Source: Ruminococcus sp. | GTDB lineage: Bacteria; Bacillota; Clostridia; Oscillospirales; Ruminococcaceae | Reading direction: 5' to 3' | DNA length: 64,000 nt | Assembly: GCA_021199305.1 (NCBI GenBank) | Contig: JAJQIH010000035.1 | Location: 1 to 64,000 of the forward strand | Shown here: one piece after another, positions 16,746-26,192 of the stretch | Position numbering within the stretch: the stretch's first letter is position 1 | Layout: the number at the start of each line of letters is the position of its first letter | The notes under the pieces: model-generated | Told to the model about the DNA's origin: nothing | Databases searched by the model: none | Seen by the model: the letters and a program-made list of their open reading frames with translations, nothing else | Made by a program: the position numbers and the translations under genes

Positions 16746-17153
16746 ATGTCAGTTATTGAAAAGGCAAGAGAGCTTGGAAAAGCACTACAGGAGAGCGCAG
16801 AGTATCAGCAGTATATTGAGGCTAAGCGTGTAAACGATACAGACGTCGATTTACAGAATATGATTGGTGAATTCAATATGCTCAGAATGCAGCTCAATCA
16901 GGAAATGTCAAAGGAAGAAAAGAACTCTGACGAGATGAAGCGTCTTGACGGAGAGATTAAAACTCTTTACGGAAAGATTATGTCAAACAAGAGTATGGCT
17001 GAATACAATGCTTGTACTGAAAAAATGGAAAAGATTATGAACAGCGTAAACTACATCATTTCACAGGCTGCTAACGGTGAGGATCCGATGACCTGTCCTG
17101 AAACTGCGCCTAGCTGTACGGGAAGCTGTTCAACCTGTGGTGGCTGCCACTGA
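16746..17153 (+). CDS. YlbF/YmcA (RicA/RicF) family protein with a cysteine-rich tail
   Basis: A 135-residue protein. Residues ~1-110 are the helical YlbF/YmcA domain (ARELGKALQESAEYQQYIEAK at the start). In Bacillus this family (RicA, RicF) joins RicT in an iron-sulfur complex needed for RNase Y maturation cuts. The tail carries five cysteines (117, 124, 128, 131, 134) ending SCSTCGGCH, suited to metal or cluster binding. The position after miaB and before mutSL matches Bacillus ymcB-ymcA-cotE-mutS-mutL, but cotE is absent. AAGGAG precedes the ATG. Confidence 0.85.
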   Translation: MSVIEKARELGKALQESAEYQQYIEAKRVNDTDVDLQNMIGEFNMLRMQLNQEMSKEEKNSDEMKRLDGEIKTLYGKIMSNKSMAEYNACTEKMEKIMNSVNYIISQAANGEDPMTCPETAPSCTGSCSTCGGCH

Positions 17154-17190
17154 TATTTGAAATTCTTTAACGAGGGGAGTGAGCTTTCAG

Positions 17191-19809
17191 ATGCTTAAAC
17201 TTTGTGATGTTGACCTTGAAAAGGCTTCGCCGATGATAAAACAGTACGCTGAGGTGAAGCTGAAACACCCAAAGCATATACTGTTTTACAGACTTGGCGA
17301 CTTTTATGAAATGTTTTTTGAGGACGCGTCCATTGTGTCAAAGGAGCTGGAGCTTACTCTTACAGGTCGTGACTGCGGTATGAGTGAAAGAGCGCCGATG
17401 TGCGGCGTTCCGTTTCATTCCTGCGATGTCTATATAAAGAAGCTTATAGATAAAGGCTATACCGTTGCAATCTGCGAGCAAATGGAGGACCCCAGCACCG
17501 CGAAGGGATTGGTAAAACGAGAGATTACAAGAGTTATAACCCCAGGAACGCTTACCGAAAGCAGTATGCTTGATGAGGGTAGCAACAATTATCTTTGCGC
17601 TTTTTATTATAAGGCTAAATGCTTTGCTCTGAGCTTTGTTGATATTTCAACCGGCTCTGTTCATCTGTTTACCTTTAAGGGTAAAAACGCAAGAACAGAG
17701 GTTATAAACGAGCTTGCAAAGTATACCCCCTCTGAGGTTATAACAAATTGCACAGAGAAGAGTTTGAATGAGATAGCTGAATTTATCGACGACAAGCTTC
17801 ATTCCTATCTGCAGTTTTTTACCGACGACGCTTTTTCAGTTGATATTTACAAAAAAAGCGTGCTGACTCAATTTTCCGCTTCTTCATTTGAGGAGCTTGG
17901 ACTTGACGAAAACAGCCTTGAAGCGAACGTCATTTGCGGAATTTTTGGCTATGTTGAAAACACTCAAAAGGCAGCTGTCGGCAGATTTACAGAAATTACC
18001 CGCCACAACAAAGAGCAAACTATGGGTATAGGCGTTACAGCCGTCAGAAATTTAGAGCTTGTAGAAACGCTCAGAAACAAGGACAAAAAGGGCACGTTGT
18101 TCTGGGTTCTTGACAAGACTAAAACCTCTATGGGAAGGCGAATGCTCAGAACCTCGATTGAACAGCCGCTTGCAAACCCTATAAAGATAATGGCAAGACT
18201 TGACGCTGTTGACGCATTGGTTTCAGATTCGCTTGCAACGCAGGGACTGACAGAGCTTTTAAAAAGCGTCTTTGACATCGAACGCCTTACAACGAGAGTG
18301 CTTTATAAAAACGCAACCCCAAGAGATGTAAAAAGTCTTTCGAGGTCTGTTTTAGCGCTTCCGCAAATCAAAGCGCAGCTTGATGAATTTGACAGCTCGC
18401 TTTTATCGGAGCTTAACGAGCAGATTTTTCCTTGCAAGGAAATCTCAACGCTTGTTGAAAACGCAATTGTTGACGAACCGCCGGCAAATGTCAAAGAGGG
18501 CGGCGTTATAAAGGAAGGCTTTAATGCAGAGCTTGACGAGCTGAGAAGCATTATCGCCAACGGCAAGGGAATAATTGAAGATATAGCTGAAAAAGAACGT
18601 GAAAAGACAGGAATCAAGAAGCTGAAGCTCGGCTACAACCGTGTGTTTGGCTATTATTTAGAGGTTTCAAAATCCTTTGTCGATCAGGTTCCGTCCTATT
18701 ACATAAGAAAGCAAACGCTTGTAAATTACGAAAGATACGTAACAGACGAGCTTAAAGACGCTGAGAATATGATTCTCGGTGCAAGCGATAAGATAATAAG
18801 GTTAGAGCAGGACATTTTCTCAGAGATAATTGCTTTTATTGCTGATTTTCTTGTTGAACTTCAAAGCTCTGCCAATGCAGTAGCGTATATTGATATGCTT
18901 TGCTCGTTTGCAGAGGTTTCGGTAAGCAACAATTACGTAAAGCCTGAAATTTCAGTCGACGGAATTATTGACATAAGAAACGGCAGACATCCGGTAGTTG
19001 AGCTGATGCAGCGGGACGAGATCTTTGTTCCAAACGATGCATATTTAGACCTTACAGACAATCGCTTGTCTATAATTACAGGTCCTAATATGAGCGGTAA
19101 AAGCACATATATGCGGCAGGTAGCTCTTATTACTCTTATGGCACAGACAGGCTGCTTTGTTCCCTGCGATTATGCGAAGATTTCTGTCGTCGACCAGATT
19201 TTCACAAGAGTAGGTGCTTCTGACGACCTGACGAGCGGACAGTCTACCTTTATGGTTGAAATGAGTGAGGTAGCGGAAATTGTAAGCTTAGCGACAAAGA
19301 ACAGCCTTGTTATTTTAGACGAGGTAGGAAGGGGAACCTCTACTTACGACGGACTTTCAATAGCAAGAGCTGTGGTTGAATATATAGCTGGTAATTCAAG
19401 GCTTGGCTGCAAAACTTTATTTGCAACCCATTACCACGAGCTTATTGAGCTTGAAGGAAATGTAAACGGAGTCAGGAATTTAAGCGTTGCTGTAAAGCAG
19501 GTTGGCGGAAGCATCAGGTTTTTGAGAAAAATTGTAAGTGGCGGAGCTGACGAAAGCTACGGAATTGAAGTTGCAAAGCTCGCTGGTCTGCCAAAGGCAA
19601 TAGTAAGTCGGGCTGACGAGCTGCTTTGTCAGTTTGAAAGCGAAGCAAGGAAAGAAGCTTCCCCTTCGTCAAGTGATCAGCTAAGCTTTGATGAGTTTAA
19701 CGAGAACAAAGCTACAAAAATGCTTAAAAGAACCAATATTGACGAGATGAACGACACAGAGCTTCGGGAATTTGTCAAGGATTTAATTAAATATGTCAAT
19801 ATGACATAG
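17191..19809 (+). CDS. mutS: DNA mismatch repair protein MutS
   Basis: Mismatch-recognition ATPase, 872 residues from the ATG at 17191. The Phe-x-Glu wedge appears in LGDFYEMFFED (F38, E40). The Walker A motif GPNMSGKST is at 631-639, and the signature DEVGRGTSTYDG follows. The C-terminal region has the dimerisation helices and a variable linker. A GTG at 17179 lies within the GAGGGGAG ribosome binding site, so the ATG is preferred. MutL is encoded 20 bp downstream. Confidence 0.97.
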   Translation: MLKLCDVDLEKASPMIKQYAEVKLKHPKHILFYRLGDFYEMFFEDASIVSKELELTLTGRDCGMSERAPMCGVPFHSCDVYIKKLIDKGYTVAICEQMEDPSTAKGLVKREITRVITPGTLTESSMLDEGSNNYLCAFYYKAKCFALSFVDISTGSVHLFTFKGKNARTEVINELAKYTPSEVITNCTEKSLNEIAEFIDDKLHSYLQFFTDDAFSVDIYKKSVLTQFSASSFEELGLDENSLEANVICGIFGYVENTQKAAVGRFTEITRHNKEQTMGIGVTAVRNLELVETLRNKDKKGTLFWVLDKTKTSMGRRMLRTSIEQPLANPIKIMARLDAVDALVSDSLATQGLTELLKSVFDIERLTTRVLYKNATPRDVKSLSRSVLALPQIKAQLDEFDSSLLSELNEQIFPCKEISTLVENAIVDEPPANVKEGGVIKEGFNAELDELRSIIANGKGIIEDIAEKEREKTGIKKLKLGYNRVFGYYLEVSKSFVDQVPSYYIRKQTLVNYERYVTDELKDAENMILGASDKIIRLEQDIFSEIIAFIADFLVELQSSANAVAYIDMLCSFAEVSVSNNYVKPEISVDGIIDIRNGRHPVVELMQRDEIFVPNDAYLDLTDNRLSIITGPNMSGKSTYMRQVALITLMAQTGCFVPCDYAKISVVDQIFTRVGASDDLTSGQSTFMVEMSEVAEIVSLATKNSLVILDEVGRGTSTYDGLSIARAVVEYIAGNSRLGCKTLFATHYHELIELEGNVNGVRNLSVAVKQVGGSIRFLRKIVSGGADESYGIEVAKLAGLPKAIVSRADELLCQFESEARKEASPSSSDQLSFDEFNENKATKMLKRTNIDEMNDTELREFVKDLIKYVNMT

Positions 19810-19829
19810 AAAGACCAAATGGAGAAGAT

Positions 19830-21800
19830 ATGGCAAGAATAAAGGTTTTATCAAAAGAGGTTTCTGAGCTTATAGCCGCTGGAGAGGTGATTGACCGCCC
19901 TTCATCGGTTATAAAGGAGCTTCTGGAAAACTCAATTGATTCAGGCGCTACCAACATAACAGTTGAAATTAAAAACGGCGGCAGAACTTATATGAGAATC
20001 ACCGACAATGGCTGCGGAATTTCGTATGAGGATTTGCCTACCGCCTTTATTCGTCATGCCACAAGTAAGATAAATGAAAAAGAGGATCTGGAAAAAATAT
20101 GCTCTTTAGGCTTCAGAGGTGAAGCTTTAGCATCAATCTGCGCTGTATCGAAGGTTTCAGTTTTAACCAAGCAATCTGAGGATCAGCTAGGCTCAAGAAT
20201 TGAAAACGAAGGCGGCGAGGTTTTATTACTCGAGGAGTGCGGTTGTCCTGACGGAACGACTATTATTGTCAGAGATTTGTTTTTTAACGTACCTGCTCGT
20301 CTTAAATTTTTAAAGAAGGACGTTACCGAATCAAATTCTATAGCTTCGATAGTTAATAAAATAGCGCTTTCAAACCCTGACATTTCATTTAAATTCATAA
20401 AGGACAACAAGCAGGAGCTTGTAACGGCAGGAGATGGAAAGCTGTTTTCAGCTATCTATTCGGTTTTTGGTAAGGAATTTGCAAATTCTCTTCTGAAGGC
20501 CGATTATACATATAACGGCGTAAAGGTGTCGGGTTATGTAATAAAGCCGCTTTCAGCAAAGGGCAAACGAAGCTTTCAGAACTTTTTTGTAAACGGAAGA
20601 TATGTAAAATCTGTAACCTGTATGGTATCGCTTGAAGAAGCGTATAAAAATCAGATAATGGTAGGGAAATTTCCTGCCTGCGTTTTAATGCTTGATATCG
20701 ACCCGTCGCTTGTTGACGTAAACGTTCACCCAGCAAAAATTGAGGTGAAGTTTTCAAACGAAAAGCTCATATACGACGCTGTGTATTTTGCAGTTAAAAA
20801 TGCGCTTATGAGCGAGCAAACGCCAAGCGAAATGGTTGGGGAGAATACAAGGCATTATAAAACCTCCGAGCTTTTCGGCTATAAGACTGACGACACAGTT
20901 CAGCTTTCATTCAGAAGCGACAAGGAGCCAAAAAAAGATACGCCGAAGTTTGAATATGTAAACGAACAGGCAAGGCCAAAGGCCGACTTTTTTCAGAATG
21001 TTTCTGTAAGGGAGTCAAAGCCAGGCAAGGGCGCTGTAAGCGGCGTTTTGAAGGTTGACAGACCTGAGTACGCTTTTTCAAAGAAAAGCACCAAGGCTGC
21101 CGACGTAGATAATACAAATAAAGAAAAGAATGATGAGCCTGAAACAAACGGCTTTAAATACATAAACAGCGAAAGCTTAAAGAAAAAGGAAATAGCAGAG
21201 CCAAAGCCTGAAGTTGAGGAAAAAGAGGAAATCTTTACTCGTGTTTTAGGCGAGGTTTTTGACACTTATATAGTCTGTCAGCGTGGAAATGATATGTATC
21301 TGATAGACAAGCACGCCGCTCACGAAAGAATGAATTTTGAGAGTGTTAAAAGAAGTCTAAACCGCCTTGACTGTCAGATGCTGCTGTCGCCGATTGAAGT
21401 GCTTTTAAGCTACGACGAATATGATGCTGTGATAGAAAATATCGAAAATGCGGCTGAGCTGGGCTTTGTTTTAGAAGACGCAAAAGCTCCGTTCATTAAG
21501 GTTCTGGGAGTTCCCGTGATAATTGATGCGCTTGATGCTGAGGAGGCTGTAAGTGAGCTTGCAAGAAATTACCTTGAACACATGAAAAATCCTCAGATTG
21601 ATGTACTGGATGAGCTTTGTCATTCGATAGCCTGCAAGGCTTCAATTAAAGGAAACGTACCGTCTGAAATCGAAGAACTGACTGAGCTTTGCGAGAAGGT
21701 TTTCGACGAGGATTTAGTTAAATACTGCCCTCATGGCAGACCTATTTTTGTTAAGTTTTCACGGACGGAAATTGAAAAGCTATTTAAGCGTATAGTGTAA
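19830..21800 (+). CDS. mutL: DNA mismatch repair protein MutL, endonuclease type
   Basis: A 656-residue GHKL ATPase partner of MutS. The N-terminal domain shows IAAGEVIDRPSSVIKELLENS and GFRGEAL. After a long polar linker (~350-460) the C-terminal domain has the metal-dependent nicking motif DKHAAHERMNFE (consensus DQHA-x2-E-x4-E), the ACK helix and CPHGRP. These are the marks of a MutL that nicks DNA, expected in organisms without MutH. The start follows GGAG. Confidence 0.97.
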   Translation: MARIKVLSKEVSELIAAGEVIDRPSSVIKELLENSIDSGATNITVEIKNGGRTYMRITDNGCGISYEDLPTAFIRHATSKINEKEDLEKICSLGFRGEALASICAVSKVSVLTKQSEDQLGSRIENEGGEVLLLEECGCPDGTTIIVRDLFFNVPARLKFLKKDVTESNSIASIVNKIALSNPDISFKFIKDNKQELVTAGDGKLFSAIYSVFGKEFANSLLKADYTYNGVKVSGYVIKPLSAKGKRSFQNFFVNGRYVKSVTCMVSLEEAYKNQIMVGKFPACVLMLDIDPSLVDVNVHPAKIEVKFSNEKLIYDAVYFAVKNALMSEQTPSEMVGENTRHYKTSELFGYKTDDTVQLSFRSDKEPKKDTPKFEYVNEQARPKADFFQNVSVRESKPGKGAVSGVLKVDRPEYAFSKKSTKAADVDNTNKEKNDEPETNGFKYINSESLKKKEIAEPKPEVEEKEEIFTRVLGEVFDTYIVCQRGNDMYLIDKHAAHERMNFESVKRSLNRLDCQMLLSPIEVLLSYDEYDAVIENIENAAELGFVLEDAKAPFIKVLGVPVIIDALDAEEAVSELARNYLEHMKNPQIDVLDELCHSIACKASIKGNVPSEIEELTELCEKVFDEDLVKYCPHGRPIFVKFSRTEIEKLFKRIV

Positions 21801-21808
21801 GGTGAGTT

Positions 21809-22753
21809 ATGGAAAAGATACCTGTAATTGTTGTTTTAGGTCCAACGGCGTCCGGAAAAACAGCGCTTGCAATAGAGCTGGCGAGGGCGTACAACGGAGA
21901 AATTGTTTCGGCTGACTCTATGCAAATTTATAAGGGAATGGATATAGCTACCGCTAAGCCAACACCTTATGAGCTGTCTTTGGTTTCACATCACCTGATT
22001 GGATTTGTAGAACCTGATGAACGCTTTAGCGTTGCCGATTATGTCAAGGAGGCTCAGAGGGTAATCTGTGATATAAATTCAAGAGGAAGGCAAGCTATTC
22101 TTTGCGGCGGAACGGGACTTTATATAAACTCTCTTATAGACAACATTCGTTTTGACGATACTCACGAGGATTTCGAGCTTCGGGAAAGGTATTTGAAAAT
22201 AGCTGAAGAAAAGGGAAATCACTATCTGTGGGAGCAGCTTAAAAGCGTTGACGAGCAAGCAGCTCTCAATATTCACGAAAACAATCTGACAAGAGTTATA
22301 CGAGCGCTTGAGGTTTACGAGCTAAGCGGGAAGACAATTTCACAGGCTAAGGCTGAAAGCAGACTTGAGCCGTCGCCGTACAGAGCTTATTTTATAGGAC
22401 TTAAATTTTCAGACAGGCAGATGCTTTACGACCGCATAAATAATCGGGTTGATAAAATGGTGGAAATGGGCCTTGTCGAGGAGGCGAGAAACGCCTACCT
22501 TAAAAGCGGCTCAATGGTAACCGCTCAGCAGGCGATAGGTTATAAGGAGCTTATTCCATATTTTCAGGGCAGAAGCTCTTTGAGCGAATGTATTGAAAAA
22601 ATCAAACGAGAAACAAGAAGATATGCAAAGCGACAACTAACCTGGTTCAGGCGAGATTCACGAATTAACTGGGTTGATTGTGACAAATTTGTAGATATTA
22701 AAAAAATTTCGGAAAAAATTCAAAAAGATATAGCCAAATCGGATTTTTTATGA
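21809..22753 (+). CDS. miaA: tRNA dimethylallyltransferase
   Basis: Transfers the dimethylallyl group to A37 of tRNA, 314 residues. It starts with a P-loop, GPTASGKT, then SADSMQIYKGMDIATAKP with the catalytic Asp, and GGTGLYI. It begins 8 bp after mutL. MiaB (15336) modifies its product further. Confidence 0.97.
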   Translation: MEKIPVIVVLGPTASGKTALAIELARAYNGEIVSADSMQIYKGMDIATAKPTPYELSLVSHHLIGFVEPDERFSVADYVKEAQRVICDINSRGRQAILCGGTGLYINSLIDNIRFDDTHEDFELRERYLKIAEEKGNHYLWEQLKSVDEQAALNIHENNLTRVIRALEVYELSGKTISQAKAESRLEPSPYRAYFIGLKFSDRQMLYDRINNRVDKMVEMGLVEEARNAYLKSGSMVTAQQAIGYKELIPYFQGRSSLSECIEKIKRETRRYAKRQLTWFRRDSRINWVDCDKFVDIKKISEKIQKDIAKSDFL

Positions 22754-22810
22754 TACAATGTATGGTGAACAAGAATTTTTTCGGTCAGACAAACTGAAAG
22801 GGTGAACAAA

Positions 22811-23047
22811 ATGAACAAAGCGATGAACCTGCAGGATATATTCCTGAATCAGGCAAGAAAAGAAAAAGTGCCTGTTACAGTATTCCTTGTCAATGGATTT
22901 CAATTCAAGGGCTTAGTCAATGGATTTGACAGCTATGTTGTTATAATGGATTGCGATGGAAAGCAAAATGTTGTATACAAGCACGCTATATCAACAATCG
23001 CACCGTCGAAAACGATAAATGTGCTTGATTCAGGTGATAACCAGTAA
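22811..23047 (+). CDS. hfq: RNA-binding protein Hfq
   Basis: A 78-residue Sm-fold RNA chaperone. It shows the Sm1 motif ([20 protein letters not shown], with the FLNGFQ-like loop [10 protein letters not shown]) and the Sm2 motif YKHAIST. I use the ATG at 22811, spaced from AAAGGGTG; a GTG at 22802 lies in that site. It follows miaA, the classic miaA-hfq order. Confidence 0.96.
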   Translation: MNKAMNLQDIFLNQARKEKVPVTVFLVNGFQFKGLVNGFDSYVVIMDCDGKQNVVYKHAISTIAPSKTINVLDSGDNQ

Positions 23048-23063
23048 ATAGGAAGGCAATACA

Positions 23064-24260
23064 ATGAATTCGATAACCGTTAAGGTAATGGGTGTAGTTC
23101 TCTCTATATTCATTTTATTGATGGTGGGAAGTCAGTTTGTATATTTCGTAAGCGACTCGAGCGAAACAGAGGAGGCTGTTTTATATACTGTTGACGAAAG
23201 TGCTTCTTTCAGGGGTATGTTCGTTCGGGATGAAAAGGTAATTGAATATGACGGCGACGGTATTTTACAGTTTAATGTAAGCGACGCTTCAAAGCTTTCA
23301 ACCGACTCGGTTATAGCTTATGTATATGATGATGAACAGCAAATATACTACAAAAGCCAGATCGAAAAGCTGACCTCTTTGAAAGAGGATTACGAAAAGG
23401 CTCAGAATCCGGGCACTACCAGCGGAATTGAAACGGAAGCGCTCAGAACTAAAATATCGCAGCAGTATATGGAGCTGATTGAAAGCTGTGACAGCGAGGA
23501 TTATGGAAGCGTATACTCGGCTCGCAAGGAGCTTATGTATCTGCTTAACGTAAACAATATCATTACCCGAAACGACACTGACTTTTCCGAGCAAATAACT
23601 GAGCTTGAAAGTATGATTTCGGAATACGAAAGCCTGACAGTCGATCCGAAGGATACAATCACCTCCAGCGATTCAGGCTACTTTGCGTCAACTCTCGACG
23701 GATATGAAGGCTTGGTTTCAGTTTCCGATATTGATTATCTGACAGAAGAGAGAATAGATTCTCTTTTTAATGCCGAGCCTGAAACTTCTGAAAACGCAAT
23801 AGGTAAAATTATCAGCGAGTACGATACCAAGTTTATAGGAGTTATTGAAAAGTCAAATAAGCTGGTAGAACTTAGTCTTTTGTCAAGCAATTCACTAAGT
23901 GTCAGATTCAGCTCGTCTGATAATGTTTATACAATGAGCATTGACACAATACGACCGATAGATGAAAACGAGGAAGAGTATCTCATAGTTTTGGACTGTA
24001 CCGTTCTGGACGAAACTCTCTTGCAAAACAGATTTGAAAATGCAGAGCTTGTCTTTGAAGAGTATACAGGTGTAAAGGTTCCGAGAGAAGCCATTCGTTT
24101 TAAGGATGGCGTAAAGGGCGTTTATACTCTTTTCGGTCAGGAAACAACCTTTAAAAAGATTGACGTTATATACGAGGGCGACGACTTTGTGCTTTCAAGC
24201 AATACAGACGACACCGCTTATGTAAACGTATATGATCAGATGCTTCTTGAAGGGGGTTAA
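23064..24260 (+). CDS. HlyD-like membrane-anchored protein of the sepF cluster
   Basis: A 398-residue protein with one N-terminal transmembrane helix (~7-29) and an extracellular part. A short lipoyl/barrel-like segment (VLYTVDESASFRGMFVRDE) is followed by a helical stretch (~95-190) and a further beta-rich region, the plan of HlyD-type adaptor proteins. No matching ABC transporter is adjacent. Proteins of this type often sit just before yggS-sepF in Clostridia, so a cell-envelope or division role is reasonable inference. GGAAGG is upstream of the ATG; the stop codon overlaps the yggS start. Confidence 0.6.
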   Translation: MNSITVKVMGVVLSIFILLMVGSQFVYFVSDSSETEEAVLYTVDESASFRGMFVRDEKVIEYDGDGILQFNVSDASKLSTDSVIAYVYDDEQQIYYKSQIEKLTSLKEDYEKAQNPGTTSGIETEALRTKISQQYMELIESCDSEDYGSVYSARKELMYLLNVNNIITRNDTDFSEQITELESMISEYESLTVDPKDTITSSDSGYFASTLDGYEGLVSVSDIDYLTEERIDSLFNAEPETSENAIGKIISEYDTKFIGVIEKSNKLVELSLLSSNSLSVRFSSSDNVYTMSIDTIRPIDENEEEYLIVLDCTVLDETLLQNRFENAELVFEEYTGVKVPREAIRFKDGVKGVYTLFGQETTFKKIDVIYEGDDFVLSSNTDDTAYVNVYDQMLLEGG

Positions 24261-24973
24261 TGAGGAAAATGGTTAATCAAGGTAATTTTGATTTTGTTGT
24301 TGAAAATTACAACGAAATATGTTATAATATACAGAATGCAAGGGCAAAGTACACAAATGAGCAAAGTGATGTAAAAATTTTAGCGGTGACAAAGACAGTT
24401 GCCCCTGAAATTGTAAACGCAGCTATTGATTGCGGTATTACGTTGCTGGGCGAAAACAGGGTTCAGGAATATCTTTCAAAGAAGGATTTTTACAAGCCCT
24501 GTGATGTACATTTTATTGGACACTTGCAGACTAATAAGGTTAAATATATCATAAATAGCGTATCCATGATACAATCTGTTGATTCGATGAAGCTTGCCCG
24601 TGAAATTGACAGGCTTGCAAAAAAGAACAACAAAGTTATGGACGTTTTGATTGAAGTTAATATCGGTGATGAGCTTTCAAAAAGCGGCGTTTCAAAAAAC
24701 GAAGCTTTTTCCCTGATAGAACAAGCATCAGAGCTTGAGAACATTAAGATTCAGGGACTGATGGCAATTCCGCCGATAAATTCAAGCGATGAAATATACG
24801 CTTCTCTTTATGAAATGTTTAACAGCTTGAAGGAAAAAAGCATTCCGAACGTCGATATGAAAATATTGTCGGTAGGAATGTCGGGAGATTACGAGAAGGC
24901 TATTAAGTACGGCTCTAATCTTGTAAGAATAGGAACTAAGCTCTTCGGGGCGAGAAAATATGTGGAGGTTTAA
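24260..24973 (+). CDS. yggS: YggS family pyridoxal-phosphate homeostasis protein
   Basis: A 237-residue PLP-binding protein with a single TIM-barrel domain, related to the N-terminal half of alanine racemase but without racemase activity. The PLP lysine lies in VKILAVTKTV; other motifs are GENRVQEYLSK, HFIGHLQTNK and LSVGMSGDYEKAI. It starts at ATG 24260, overlapping the previous stop; a second ATG at 24269 is also possible. The ylmE-like gene beside sepF is standard in Firmicutes. Confidence 0.93.
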   Translation: MRKMVNQGNFDFVVENYNEICYNIQNARAKYTNEQSDVKILAVTKTVAPEIVNAAIDCGITLLGENRVQEYLSKKDFYKPCDVHFIGHLQTNKVKYIINSVSMIQSVDSMKLAREIDRLAKKNNKVMDVLIEVNIGDELSKSGVSKNEAFSLIEQASELENIKIQGLMAIPPINSSDEIYASLYEMFNSLKEKSIPNVDMKILSVGMSGDYEKAIKYGSNLVRIGTKLFGARKYVEV

Positions 24974-24975
24974 AA

Positions 24976-25398
24976 ATGAGTGTAATGCAAAGCTTTAAGA
25001 ATTTATTCGTTGGTACAGACGATACAGATGAGGAGTATACAGCTGTATACGATAATCCTGGTCAGTCTATCGATCCTGCTGTCGAAAAGAGAAACAGAGA
25101 AGTAAAGATTGCTGCAACAACTACGCTACAAATTGTACTTGCCAGACCTGCGGATTTCAACGAGGTTAAGGGAATTGGAGAAGACCTTAACGCTCAGAAG
25201 ACTGTTCTTCTGAACCTTGAAACCGTTAAGCCTGAGGACGCAAAAAGAATACTCGACTTTTTATCGGGAGTTGCTTATGCAAACGGTGCCGATATTAAAA
25301 TGATGGCGCAGAAGACCTTTGCTATAATGCCTAGAAACGTTGGTTTCTCAGGTGTTGATCTGATGAGTGAATTGGAAAATAACGGATATAGCTTTTAA
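24976..25398 (+). CDS. sepF: cell division protein SepF
   Basis: A 140-residue protein that bundles FtsZ filaments and ties them to the membrane. The N-terminal amphipathic helix (MSVMQSFKNLFVGT) is followed by an acidic linker and the globular DUF552 domain (LARPADFNEVKGIGEDLNAQ, LNLETVKPEDAKRILDFLSG, FAIMPRNVGFSG). It ends one base into the ylmH start codon. Confidence 0.95.
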   Translation: MSVMQSFKNLFVGTDDTDEEYTAVYDNPGQSIDPAVEKRNREVKIAATTTLQIVLARPADFNEVKGIGEDLNAQKTVLLNLETVKPEDAKRILDFLSGVAYANGADIKMMAQKTFAIMPRNVGFSGVDLMSELENNGYSF

Positions 25399-26180
25399 TG
25401 AGTAAGGACAGATTTTCATTTCTTGGCAATTTAAGCGATGAGGATGAAATTTTTGTTCGGCGAGTCTGTGATATAGCGCGTCGTGCTGAGGAAAGGTATA
25501 CACCCTGCTTTTCTCATTTTCTCGATTCAAGGCAGCGATCTCTTGCAAGCGAGGTTTTAGCCTCACTCAAGTGTAATAACTATGCCTTTTTTGGAGGTTA
25601 TGAGGACGCATCGAGGGTAAAGCTGGGCGTTTTTCCTGAATATGAGGAGTCCGATACACAAGCGTTTGACATTTGTGGATTTACCTTTTCCTACCGAAGT
25701 GAGGATAAGCTGACGCACAGGGATTTTCTTGGAAGCCTGATGTCGCTTGACATCAAGAGAGATACGATAGGTGATATTATTGTAGGCGACGGCAAATGCG
25801 TTGTTTACGCAGATAAAAATGTCGGCTATCTTATTTTGCATGACATCAAAAAGATAGGACGAACAGGGGTGAAGGTGTCTGAGGGCGCCGACAGCGCTGT
25901 CCGGTCAACCCAGACTTTTACGGAAATCAAAGGAACAGTTTCCAGTCTCAGGCTTGACTGTATTGTAGCTCTTGCGCTTGGGATCAGTCGGGAGAAGTCT
26001 TTGAATTTGGTGAAGAATACAGGCGTCAGCATAGATTATCGTCTTATAAATTCACCTTCGTTTATGCTTGATGAGGGGCAGACTTTTTCAATCAGAGGCT
26101 ATGGAAAATACACATTCGTCAAAAATTGCGGTTTTACTCGCAAAAACCGTGTTACAGTTATTATAGAAAAATTTGATTAG
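25398..26180 (+). CDS. ylmH: YlmH-like S4-domain RNA-binding protein
   Basis: A 260-residue protein with the YlmH arrangement: an N-terminal alpha/beta region and a C-terminal S4 domain (~185-245, LRLDCIVALALGISREKSLN). In Bacillus YlmH is reported to have a role in rescuing stalled ribosomes, and its gene lies in the division cluster. The start overlaps the sepF stop (TAATG), suggesting coupled translation. Confidence 0.9.
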   Translation: MSKDRFSFLGNLSDEDEIFVRRVCDIARRAEERYTPCFSHFLDSRQRSLASEVLASLKCNNYAFFGGYEDASRVKLGVFPEYEESDTQAFDICGFTFSYRSEDKLTHRDFLGSLMSLDIKRDTIGDIIVGDGKCVVYADKNVGYLILHDIKKIGRTGVKVSEGADSAVRSTQTFTEIKGTVSSLRLDCIVALALGISREKSLNLVKNTGVSIDYRLINSPSFMLDEGQTFSIRGYGKYTFVKNCGFTRKNRVTVIIEKFD

Positions 26181-26192
26181 GAGGACATTAAG

